64,000 nucleotides of DNA from the NCBI GenBank assembly GCA_903869265.1, contig CAIPYE010000014.1, positions 186,001-250,000 of the forward strand. Reading direction: 5' to 3'. This stretch comes from an uncultured delta proteobacterium. GTDB lineage: Bacteria > Desulfobacterota > Desulfobulbia > Desulfobulbales > Desulfurivibrionaceae. Under the pieces are notes generated by a model. It did not search any database, was not told where the DNA came from, and saw only the letters and a list, made by a program, of their open reading frames with translations. Of this stretch, positions 46,287 to 54,097 are shown piece after piece. Within the stretch, counting starts at the first letter, position 1. Every line of letters starts with the position of its first letter. A program made the translations under genes and the position numbers.

Positions 46287-46727
46287 TCAGCCCAACTCGG
46301 GAAATTTCACCTTGAGTGTTTCCTTGTCTGCGGTGCGCTCGATTTTTACCTGGACCTCGATCTGGTCGTTTTTAAGACCAAGGGTCAGCGGCAGGCCTCC
46401 CTTGTCTTCATCCAGATGGAGGATGCCGCGCATAATGGCGATGATTTTGTCGAAAACAGGTTTTGCTGGCGGGCGCAGGGCGGTCTTCTCATCATCGTGC
46501 TTGATGGTGACGGTAATCTTGTTTTTCTTCCGTTTGAGGGAAAGCTGCCGGGCTTGCTCGGTCAGGGTGAAGAGAAGGGCAAGAGCCAGATAGCGGAGGG
46601 CGTCCTCCTGGATGTCGGCGGAAGGGGCATCCGCAACCTTCTGGATGGTGGCGGCATAGTCTGTGCCAAGATAACAGTCGCACATTTCCATAAGTTTCAG
46701 ATGAAGATTCGGGTCATGTATTTCCAT
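46287..46727 (-). CDS. Hypothetical protein, first gene of the ParA operon
   Basis: 146 residues from ATG 46727, preceded by AGGAGG; the ORF extends five codons further upstream, which is unlikely. Helical N-terminus (LHLKLMEMCDCYLGTDYAATIQKV) followed by a beta-rich domain (KNKITVTIKHDD, IEVQVKIERTADKETLKVKF). No family recognised. It leads a five-gene run (to 43763) in one direction with gaps of 30-63 bases, so the whole operon should share a promoter upstream of 46727. Confidence 0.65.
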   Translation of the reverse strand: MEIHDPNLHLKLMEMCDCYLGTDYAATIQKVADAPSADIQEDALRYLALALLFTLTEQARQLSLKRKKNKITVTIKHDDEKTALRPPAKPVFDKIIAIMRGILHLDEDKGGLPLTLGLKNDQIEVQVKIERTADKETLKVKFPELG

Positions 46728-46883
46728 GGCTCCTCCTGGCATGGTTCTGTCTGGTGGAATAATCGTTCCGCTTGCTTACTCCTGCCCTTCATATTGCTAT
46801 GAACAGCTTTGTCGTGTCAAGGGAAAGGATGCTGAAAAGCACAGGGTTTTTCGGCGCGGTGTTTTTTTGTCCCTGAAAGAATT

Positions 46884-46912
46884 TTGACAGCGTGGCGGCA
46901 GCCTGCTATATT
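46884..46912 (+). promoter_or_regulatory. Sigma-70-type promoter of hemL
   Basis: TTGACA, 17-base spacer, TATATT; the predicted start near 46919 gives a leader of about 110 bases. The leader holds a hairpin GTCCGCG-TTTTTTT-CGCGGGAC at about 46975-46996 before the ribosome site AAGGAGG. The rest of the 303-base gap between 46728 and 47030 shows nothing else. Confidence 0.65.
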
Positions 46913-47030
46913 TTCCGCTCGCTGGAGACAGGTGGCGTATGTCGTAGGCGTTGCAGTATTGTCATTGACATGTGTCCGCGTTTTTTTCGCGGGACCATCC
47001 AACCATTGAGAAGTCAAGGAGGCCAGGAGC

Positions 47031-48323
47031 ATGAAGACCGACTTATCGCATACCTTGTTTGCAAAGGCGCAGCAGCTTATCCCCGGCGGAGTGAACAGCC
47101 CGGTGCGGGCCTGTAAATCCGTGGGTTGTGAGCCTCTTTTTGTCAAAAGAGCCGTTGGCTCCAAGATTTATGATGTGGATGGCAACGAGTTTCTCGATTT
47201 TGTCTGCTCCTGGGGACCGATGATCCTTGGGCATAATCATCCGGCCGTGGTCGAGGCCATTGAAAGAACTCTGCGGGACGGCACCAGCTTTGGTGCGCCC
47301 TGCCCCCTGGAGATCGAGCTGGCCGAGTTGGTGATCAAGGCCCTGCCTTCGGTGGAAAAGGTGCGTTTTGTCAGTTCCGGCACCGAGGCGACCATGAGCG
47401 CCATTCGGTTGGCCAGGGGCTATACCGGTCGCAATGTGGTGGTGAAGTTTGACGGCTGCTACCACGGTCATGCCGACAGTTTCTTGGTCAAGGCGGGCTC
47501 TGGGGTGATCACCCTCGGCATTCCTGGCAGCCCTGGGGTGCCCGAGGATATTGTCAAAAATACGGTGTCCATTCCTTATAATAATACGGAGATTCTGGAA
47601 AAGACCCTGCGGGATGAAAAATTGGACATTGCCTGCGTGATCATCGAGGCGGTGGCCGGCAATATGGGGGTTGTCGCGCCGCAGCCCGGATTTTTACAAA
47701 AGCTGCGAGCCCTGACCACCGAACTGGGCATCGTTCTGATTTTCGACGAGGTGATCACCGGCTTGCGTCTGGCTCTGGGTGGAGCGCAGGAGTACTTTGG
47801 CGTCATGCCGGATCTCACCTGCCTGGGCAAGATCATCGGCGGCGGCCTGCCGGTTGGGGCCTATGGCGGCAAAAAGGAACTCATGGACACCATCTCACCG
47901 GTCGGCCCGGTGTATCAGGCCGGAACTCTATCCGGAAATCCCTTGGCCATGGCTGCGGGCGTCGCCACAATGCGGCAGTTGGCTCAGCCCGGCTTTTATG
48001 CGGCGCTGGAGGAAAAATCGGCCCGCTTTGCCCAGAGCCTGACCGGGCTGGCCGAAAAATACCTGCCCGGCCAGACCACCCTGAATCGGGTGGGTTCGAT
48101 GATGACCGCGTTTTTTACTGCCGGGCCGGTGGTGGATTTCGACTCCGCCATGCAGGCGGATACGGGCAGATATGGCCAGCATTTCCGGCAGATGCAGGCC
48201 CAGGGCATCTGGCTGGCGCCCTCCCAGTTCGAGGCCCTTTTCATCTCCGCCGCCCAGAGCGAGGCCGAACTGGCCATGGCCCTTGAGAAAACTGAATGCT
48301 CATTCAAAAAGTTGGCCAAATGA
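47031..48323 (+). CDS. hemL: Glutamate-1-semialdehyde 2,1-aminomutase
   Basis: 430 residues, normal for HemL. Class-III aminotransferase fold: PGGVNSPVRAC near the N-terminus, SSGTEATMSAIRLARG for PLP phosphate, FDEVITGLRLALGGAQE, and the PLP lysine in CLGKIIGGGLPVGAYGG. It isomerises glutamate-1-semialdehyde to 5-aminolevulinate, the second step of the C5 heme pathway whose first enzyme (HemA) is at 59787. ATG 47031 follows AAGGAGG. A long leader precedes it. Confidence 0.95.
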   Translation: MKTDLSHTLFAKAQQLIPGGVNSPVRACKSVGCEPLFVKRAVGSKIYDVDGNEFLDFVCSWGPMILGHNHPAVVEAIERTLRDGTSFGAPCPLEIELAELVIKALPSVEKVRFVSSGTEATMSAIRLARGYTGRNVVVKFDGCYHGHADSFLVKAGSGVITLGIPGSPGVPEDIVKNTVSIPYNNTEILEKTLRDEKLDIACVIIEAVAGNMGVVAPQPGFLQKLRALTTELGIVLIFDEVITGLRLALGGAQEYFGVMPDLTCLGKIIGGGLPVGAYGGKKELMDTISPVGPVYQAGTLSGNPLAMAAGVATMRQLAQPGFYAALEEKSARFAQSLTGLAEKYLPGQTTLNRVGSMMTAFFTAGPVVDFDSAMQADTGRYGQHFRQMQAQGIWLAPSQFEALFISAAQSEAELAMALEKTECSFKKLAK

Positions 48324-48420
48324 GAAAAAAGCCGTTGACTTTGGGGGGAGGCAATGATAGTAATCCTATCGGTCGTAAATCAATGGATTCTTTGTCCGAG
48401 CAGCGGCAAAGAGGCTGAAG

Positions 48421-48645
48421 ATGTCCAATAACCGAAAGGATGCGCTGCGGTTGCTGGCCCAGTTCAGCACTGTAGGGATGTCCGTGGCCTTCTCCATCTT
48501 TATCGGAGTCGGTATCGGTTATTATCTGGACCATAAGGTGTTTGATGGCAGAACATCGCCTTGGTTGACCTTGATTTTTCTCGGCTTCGGGGTGGTAGCG
48601 GCCTTCAAAAATCTGTATGACGTGGCCAACAGAAAGGATCTCTGA
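48421..48645 (+). CDS. AtpZ/AtpI-type ATP synthase accessory protein
   Basis: 74 residues with two hydrophobic helices: MSVAFSIFIGVGIGYYLDHKVF and PWLTLIFLGFGVVAAFKNLY, the pattern of the AtpZ/F0F1-ATPase_subunit family placed first in atp operons. It overlaps the next gene by one base. Reported roles are in Mg2+ or Ca2+ handling and c-ring assembly; none is shown here. Confidence 0.78.
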   Translation: MSNNRKDALRLLAQFSTVGMSVAFSIFIGVGIGYYLDHKVFDGRTSPWLTLIFLGFGVVAAFKNLYDVANRKDL

Positions 48646-49046
48646 TGGTGGCCAGTGGTTCGAAAGCATCAGCGGGCGAGGTGTCGCTCACCAAGATCAT
48701 GGCGCTTAACTGGCTGTTGCTTGCGGTGCTTACCGGTTTGGGATGGTGGGGTTATTCAGGCTTTCATGCCCGTTCCGTTTTTATCGGCGGAGCGATTGCC
48801 AACCTGAGTTTCCTGCTGTTGAAAAGGGACTTGCTCAGGTTGTTTGGCGGACCGCTTGAGGCGGTCAAGCCTTTGTTTTTTATGCGATATTATCTGCGTC
48901 TGTCCGTGGTCGTGGGTGTTCTTTTCCTTCTGGTCAAGTATCAGTTGGTTCACATCCTCGCTCTGCTGGTTGGCTTGTCCACCGTGCTCTTGGGCATCGG
49001 GCTTGCCGTCATGGTCGCAGCAAGAAGTATTTATTCGACAAAGTAG
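48645..49046 (+). CDS. atpI: ATP synthase subunit I (AtpI)
   Basis: 133 residues with four predicted membrane helices (ALNWLLLAVLTGLGWWGY, SVFIGGAIANLSFLLLK, YYLRLSVVVGVLFLLVKY and LALLVGLSTVLLGIGLAVMV). Size, order and position between AtpZ and subunit a fit AtpI, a c-ring assembly helper. The sequence is not strongly conserved in this family, so the call rests largely on context. Confidence 0.78.
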   Translation: MVASGSKASAGEVSLTKIMALNWLLLAVLTGLGWWGYSGFHARSVFIGGAIANLSFLLLKRDLLRLFGGPLEAVKPLFFMRYYLRLSVVVGVLFLLVKYQLVHILALLVGLSTVLLGIGLAVMVAARSIYSTK

Positions 49047-49074
49047 TACAAGGTTAAGGAGGCTCGTGCGGTCC

Positions 49075-49797
49075 ATGGAACATCCAATACTGTTTATCTC
49101 GTTGATTCTGCAAAGTCTGGGGATGCCCGTTCCCCACGGTCCGGTTGGTGATACGCTGCTGGCCAAGCTGGTTTCTCCCCACATGACCTACACCTGGCTG
49201 GTCATGCTCTTTTTGATCATCGTCCCGAAACTGACCCTGGGCAAGATGTCCCTGGTGCCGGGCAAGGGCCAGAATTTTTGGGAGGTCGTCATCGGCGGTC
49301 TTGAGGGGTTCATGGCGGACAACATGGGCAAGGAAGGGGCTCGGATGATGTTCCCCATGCTGGCCACTTTTGCCCTCTATATCCTGGTGGCGAACATGAT
49401 CGGCCTGATGCCGGGCTTCATGTCTCCGACCTCCAATCTCAACATCACCCTGGCCTGTACCCTGATTGTGTTTTTCACGACCCACATTCTGGGCATCAAG
49501 TTCCACGGCATCGGCTATATCAAGCATTTCCTCGGACCCATTCCCTGGTTGATTCCCCTCATGCTCCCCATCGAGCTCATCAGCCATTTTGCCCGTATTT
49601 TGTCTCTCTCCATCCGTCTTTTCGGTAACATCATGGCTAAGGAAACCCTGCTGGGCATCCTGTTCATGCTTGCGGGCGCGTATTTTGCCCCGCTACCGAT
49701 CCTGTGTCTGGGCGTGTTTGTTTCCATCGTGCAGGCACTGGTTTTTCTGCTGCTCTCGATTCTCTATTTTTCCGCCGCCATGGAGCATGCCCATTAA
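49075..49797 (+). CDS. atpB: ATP synthase F0 subunit a
   Basis: 240 residues from ATG 49075; GTG at 49066 lies closer to AAGGAGG and could be the true start, adding three residues. Helical membrane protein with LISHFARILSLSIRLFGNIMAKE, which includes the essential stator arginine (SIRLFGN), and NMIGLMPGFMSPTSNLN. Subunit a forms the proton half-channels against the c-ring. The F1 genes and subunit b are not present; this operon carries only F0 a, c and accessory genes. Confidence 0.93.
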   Translation: MEHPILFISLILQSLGMPVPHGPVGDTLLAKLVSPHMTYTWLVMLFLIIVPKLTLGKMSLVPGKGQNFWEVVIGGLEGFMADNMGKEGARMMFPMLATFALYILVANMIGLMPGFMSPTSNLNITLACTLIVFFTTHILGIKFHGIGYIKHFLGPIPWLIPLMLPIELISHFARILSLSIRLFGNIMAKETLLGILFMLAGAYFAPLPILCLGVFVSIVQALVFLLLSILYFSAAMEHAH

Positions 49798-49800
49798 TGA

Positions 49801-50202
<402 letters not shown>

Positions 50203-50227
50203 TTTTTTCGCGATATTTCAGTTGTGT

Positions 50228-50268
50228 AAGGCCGCAGGGGAAACCCTTGCGGCCTTTTCCGTTTTTTG
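50228..50268 (+). terminator. Rho-independent terminator of the F0 operon
   Basis: AAGGCCGCAGGGG-AAA-CCCTTGCGGCCTT, a long near-perfect stem, followed by TTCCGTTTTTT. It lies 25 bases after the atpE stop and before the nucleoside phosphorylase gene, ruling out earlier starts for that gene. Confidence 0.9.
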
Positions 50269-50281
50269 GGGTCTGCCGGCC

Positions 50282-50992
50282 ATGAGCGAAGTCGTTGTCC
50301 ATCCCAGTCGTAGCAAAACCGAGCCGCAGCTCCCACCCTGGGGGATTCTGTTGGTTAATCCCGCCGAGGCGCGACAGGCGGCGCAGATCTCAGGCCAGGA
50401 AGGCTGGACCCGGCATTTTTTGTTTCACAGCAACCTCCATCTCGGTCAGTCTCCTCCCATGTTCTTGGCAGGGCCAGCGGTTGGCGCGCCCATGGCCGTG
50501 ATCTGTCTGGAAAAGCTTATCGCTCTTGGTGCCAGCCGGATCATCGTCTGCGGCTGGTGCGGCTCGCTCCAGCCGGACCTTGGCGTGGGCGAACTGGTGT
50601 TGCCGACCTGGGCCATCAGCGAGGAGGGAACCTCCGCCCATTACCCCGTGGCGGGCAAAGTTGAATCCTCTGTCCGCTTGCGTCAGGCTCTGAAGGATTC
50701 TTTTGTCGTTAAGGAAGGGCCGATCTGGACCACCGACGCCCTGTACCGCGAGACCAGGGAAAAGGTTGTCCGTTATGGCCAAGAGGGCATTCTTGCCGTT
50801 GACATGGAGTGTTCCGCGCTCATGCAGGTCGCGGCCTTTCGTGGGGTTGAACTGGCCGCAGTCTTGATGGTTTCGGACCTGTTATGGCAGAACCCCTGGC
50901 AACCTGGTTTTCAGGGCAATGACTTCCGCAACCGTTCCCAAGAATTGGTGGCCGACCTTCTGCGCTGTGTCGGCGGTTTGGCTGCCGTATAA
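50282..50992 (+). CDS. Nucleoside phosphorylase family protein
   Basis: 236 residues from ATG 50282; the terminator at 50228-50268 excludes the longer reading. Phosphorylase superfamily I fold: FLAGPAVGAPMAVICLEKLIALGASRIIVCGWCGSL (phosphate and base strand region, in parts), GELVLPTWAISEEGTSAHY, and the ribose/base loop LAVDMECSALMQVAAFRGVELAAVLMVSDLL, with MEC resembling the MEx2 ribose contact. Substrate (uridine or purine) is not clear. It is followed by rimO after 13 bases. Confidence 0.85.
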   Translation: MSEVVVHPSRSKTEPQLPPWGILLVNPAEARQAAQISGQEGWTRHFLFHSNLHLGQSPPMFLAGPAVGAPMAVICLEKLIALGASRIIVCGWCGSLQPDLGVGELVLPTWAISEEGTSAHYPVAGKVESSVRLRQALKDSFVVKEGPIWTTDALYRETREKVVRYGQEGILAVDMECSALMQVAAFRGVELAAVLMVSDLLWQNPWQPGFQGNDFRNRSQELVADLLRCVGGLAAV

Positions 50993-51005
50993 AAAAAATG
51001 AGGCG

Positions 51006-52367
51006 ATGATGCGTAGAGTCTTTACTGTCAGTCTGGGCTGTCCTAAAAATCTGGTGGATACGGAACTCATGCTCGGACTGCTGGTCGAGGCTGGTTACGC
51101 GCCCTGCGAGGAATCGGATGAGGCTGACCTGCTGCTGGTCAATACCTGCGGCTTCATTCAATCCGCCGTGGAAGAGGGGATTGAGGAGATTCTGACTCTG
51201 GCCGAGATCAAGATGAAGTACCCTGAAAAAAAGCTGGTGGTGGTCGGCTGCATGGTGCAACGCTACGGCGCGGATCTTGCCAAGGAACTCCCCGAGGTCG
51301 ACCTCTTCATCGGCACCGAGGGAACCCAGGATATAGTCAGCAGGCTCAAGGAGCTTGCCCACGCGGATACACCGCTGGTGCACCTTGCCCCGCCGACATT
51401 TTTGCTGGACTCCACTTGGCCGCGAAAGCTTTCTTCTCCGGCGCATCGGGCCTATATGAAGGTGACCGAAGGCTGCTCCAACCGGTGCGCTTATTGCCTG
51501 ATCCCCTCCCTGCGCGGGGACCTGCGCAGCCGGCCTCTTGCCGACCTGGTGAACGAGGCCGGGATGCTGGCGGAAAACGGGGTGCGGGAGTTGACCTTTG
51601 TGGCCCAGGATCTTACCGCTTACGGCCTTGACTTAGGCCCCGGCGCTCCCCGCCTGGTGGATATGCTTTGCGAAATGCTTACGGCCTGCGATATTCCCTG
51701 GTTCCGCCTGCTCTATCTTTATCCCACCCGCGTCAACACCGAGCTTCTTGAGTTCATGGCTACCAATTCCCGGGTTGTCCCGTATCTGGATATCCCGCTC
51801 CAGCATGTGTCGGATTCGGTGCTGAAAGCCATGAACCGGCCCTATGGCCGCAAACAGATCGAGTCGCTTTTGGGGAAGATTCGTTCGATCCTGCCCCAGG
51901 CTGCCATTCGAACTACCTTCATGGTTGGGTTTCCCGGCGAAACCGAGGAGGATGTACAACAGCTCGGCGAATTTATGCGGGAGCAGGAACTGGCGCATGT
52001 CGGGATCTTCGGGTACTCAAACGAAGAGGGCTGCGCCGCCTACGATCTGCCCAAGCAGTGCAGCGAAGAGGAAAAGAACGAGCGCCGACAGCGGCTCATG
52101 GAGCTACAGGGCGAGATATCCCTTGTCAGAAATCAGGCAATGGTCGGCAAGGTGGAAAAGGTGCTGGTGGAAGGCTGGAGCCGGGAAACCGATCTCCTGC
52201 TGGAAGGGCGGACCCGTTTTCAGGCCCCGGAGATCGATGGCTGTGTCTACATCAATGATGGCGTGGCTAATCCGGGTGATCTAGTTGATGTCAGGATCAC
52301 CGAGGCCCATCCCTATGATCTTGTTGGCGAGATTGTCGCGATGGACCCGGAGGAAAACGGCGATTAA
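51006..52367 (+). CDS. rimO: Ribosomal protein S12 methylthiotransferase RimO
   Basis: 453 residues from ATG 51006 (51009 is also possible). UPF0004 domain with three cluster cysteines (LGCPKN, VNTCGF, VVGCM), the radical SAM cluster EGCSNRCAYCLIPSLRG, and a TRAM domain at the C-terminus. It methylthiolates the conserved Asp of ribosomal protein S12, using S-adenosylmethionine and two 4Fe-4S clusters. It converges with the IHF/HU-like gene, the ends overlapping by four bases. Confidence 0.94.
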   Translation: MMRRVFTVSLGCPKNLVDTELMLGLLVEAGYAPCEESDEADLLLVNTCGFIQSAVEEGIEEILTLAEIKMKYPEKKLVVVGCMVQRYGADLAKELPEVDLFIGTEGTQDIVSRLKELAHADTPLVHLAPPTFLLDSTWPRKLSSPAHRAYMKVTEGCSNRCAYCLIPSLRGDLRSRPLADLVNEAGMLAENGVRELTFVAQDLTAYGLDLGPGAPRLVDMLCEMLTACDIPWFRLLYLYPTRVNTELLEFMATNSRVVPYLDIPLQHVSDSVLKAMNRPYGRKQIESLLGKIRSILPQAAIRTTFMVGFPGETEEDVQQLGEFMREQELAHVGIFGYSNEEGCAAYDLPKQCSEEEKNERRQRLMELQGEISLVRNQAMVGKVEKVLVEGWSRETDLLLEGRTRFQAPEIDGCVYINDGVANPGDLVDVRITEAHPYDLVGEIVAMDPEENGD

Positions 52368-52648
52368 TCAGCAGATTCGTTGACCCGTTCTTTTAGTTCC
52401 TTGCCGACCTTGAAGAAAGGCAGCTTTTTCGGCTTGACCTTGATTTTTTCTCCGGTTTTCGGGTTGCGGCCGAAATACGAGTCGTACTCTTTGACCACAA
52501 AACTGCCGAAGCCACGGATTTCAATACTCTCTCCCTTTGCCAGGGCATCGCCCATGGCATCGAGAATGGTGGTGACGGCTGAGCTCGCGTCCCGCAAGGG
52601 AACCCGCATCTCTTCAGCAAGCGCTTCGATCAACTCCGATTTGTTCAT
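52364..52648 (-). CDS. HU/IHF-family DNA-binding protein
   Basis: 94 residues from ATG 52648. It opens MNKSELIEALAEEM, with the DNA-arm GFGSFVVKEYDSYFGRNPKTGEKI, including the minor-groove-inserting RNPKTG. The start MNKSEL and overall pattern are closer to IHF-beta than to HU. It bends DNA and would also help the sigma-54 promoter looping at 40.7 kb, as IHF does at many sigma-54 promoters. The RsuA-type gene lies upstream on the same strand, 99 bases away. Confidence 0.9.
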   Translation of the reverse strand: MNKSELIEALAEEMRVPLRDASSAVTTILDAMGDALAKGESIEIRGFGSFVVKEYDSYFGRNPKTGEKIKVKPKKLPFFKVGKELKERVNESAD

Positions 52649-52747
52649 CGTCCTTACTCCGATATATTCCCAGTAAAAAAGAATATTAAATACAGCAAGA
52701 TAAAACATCTTAAACAGCTAACTATTCAATTGTAAAGAAGATTTTTT

Positions 52748-53461
52748 TTATGAGAAAATAAGGGCCAAATCCGCAGGGACGAGACGGCGGTATTTGCCGG
52801 TTGGCAGGGCGCCAAGCCGTAGGCCGCCGTAGGCGATGCGCTTGAGCGTGAGAACCCTGTGGCCGATGGCCGCAAACATCATGCGGACCTGTCGTTTGCG
52901 CCCTTCGTGGATGGTGATTTCCAGGGTTGTTGTCGCGGGGGCCTTTTCGATGATTCTGACCTTTGCCGGCCAGGTTTTTTTCCCTTCCAGCTCAAGCCCT
53001 TCTTCAAGCAGGCGGATTTCTTGAGGTGCTGGCAGGCCGCGCACTTCTGCCTGGTAGGTTCGTTTTATTTCAAAACGGGGGTGGAGGATGCGTTCGGCAA
53101 AATCGCCGTCATTGGTGAGGATGAGGGCGCCTTCGGTGTCAAAATCAAGGCGGCCCACGGGAAAGACTCGGCTGGTGATGCCGGTGAGCAGGGAGGAGAC
53201 AATGGGCCTGCCCTGGGGGTCATGGAGGGTCGTGACATAGCCCCGTGGTTTGTTGAGCAGGAGGTATATTTTTTCTTCTTCCAGGCGCAGGGGGCGTCCT
53301 TCAAAGGCGACAACCTGCCTGTCCGGGTCGACCTTGCAGCCCATTTCGGTGACGACCGAGCCGTCCACCGTTACTTTTCCCTGGCGGATCAGCCCCTCGG
53401 CATTACGTCGGGAGGCGATACCGGCCTTGGCCAGGATTTTTTGCAGCCGTTCTTCGGGCAT
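52748..53461 (-). CDS. RsuA/RluB-family 16S/23S rRNA pseudouridine synthase
   Basis: 237 residues. N-terminal S4 domain (RLQKILAKAGIASRRNAEGLI), then the pseudouridine synthase domain with the catalytic Asp in VGRLDFDTEGALILTNDGDF and the motif LNKPRGYVTTLHDPQGRP. C-terminal RKRQVRMMFAAIGHRVLTLKRIAYGGLRLG completes the RsuA/RluB/E signature. It converts a uridine of rRNA to pseudouridine; which site cannot be told from sequence. Confidence 0.92.
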   Translation of the reverse strand: MPEERLQKILAKAGIASRRNAEGLIRQGKVTVDGSVVTEMGCKVDPDRQVVAFEGRPLRLEEEKIYLLLNKPRGYVTTLHDPQGRPIVSSLLTGITSRVFPVGRLDFDTEGALILTNDGDFAERILHPRFEIKRTYQAEVRGLPAPQEIRLLEEGLELEGKKTWPAKVRIIEKAPATTTLEITIHEGRKRQVRMMFAAIGHRVLTLKRIAYGGLRLGALPTGKYRRLVPADLALIFS

Positions 53462-53561
53462 GGAAATGTGCTTTGGGGATCAGACGCGGAAGGATGCGGC
53501 AACGGAGCGGCAAGAAAACAGGCGCTCAAGGAAGGGATATTCGGTGGATGACCGCAATGGC

Positions 53562-53996
53562 TCAGGCATGGTAGTCGCCACGCCTGAGTTTTGCGGCCTC
53601 GACATATGACGCGGTTGCCACCCGCTCAAGCAGGGAGGAGAGAGGGTTGCTTTCTGGGAGCTGATTTTTTAGGCTGACCAGGGCTGCGGTGTCATTTTCA
53701 AGGGCTGAGGCAAAAGGCTCAAGATCCTGGGCGGAAAAAGAGCGATTGCCCAAGGCGGCGCCGAATTTTTCCAGGGTGTTGATGGTGTCTTCAGTCAGGG
53801 TAAGGCCATCCAGCCTCAACGCTGCGGGGATTGGCGCGGCGGCGGAAGCGGCGGCTATGGCTGTGGTGGCTGGGCTTTTGGCTACAGCCAGTTCCTGCGC
53901 GAGGATATCCTGAAAAGAAGATCCCGTGGCCGAAACCGAGCCCTTGCCTGTGGCTGAAGCATCCTGCTGGCCAGGAGTAATCGCGCTAATTTTCAT
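53562..53996 (-). CDS. Hypothetical Ala/Ser-rich protein
   Basis: 144 residues from ATG 53996; five more residues are possible upstream. The first 65 residues are Ala/Ser/Thr-rich with GSSFQDILAQELAVAKSPATT, resembling the flexible leaders of some flagellar or secreted proteins. The second half is helical (LTEDTINTLEKFGAALGNRSFS, LVSLKNQLPESNPLSSLLERVATAS). No family recognised and no flagellar gene nearby. It lies 100 bases downstream of the UbiD-type gene on the same strand. Confidence 0.6.
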   Translation of the reverse strand: MKISAITPGQQDASATGKGSVSATGSSFQDILAQELAVAKSPATTAIAAASAAAPIPAALRLDGLTLTEDTINTLEKFGAALGNRSFSAQDLEPFASALENDTAALVSLKNQLPESNPLSSLLERVATASYVEAAKLRRGDYHA

Positions 53997-54097
53997 GATG
54001 TACGTCCCCATGCTTATTGACTGCCTTGCCTATACCATAGCTATTCGGCAGAAGGATCGTCAATCTTTAAGAGAAAGAATGTTTAAAATTTTTCTGT

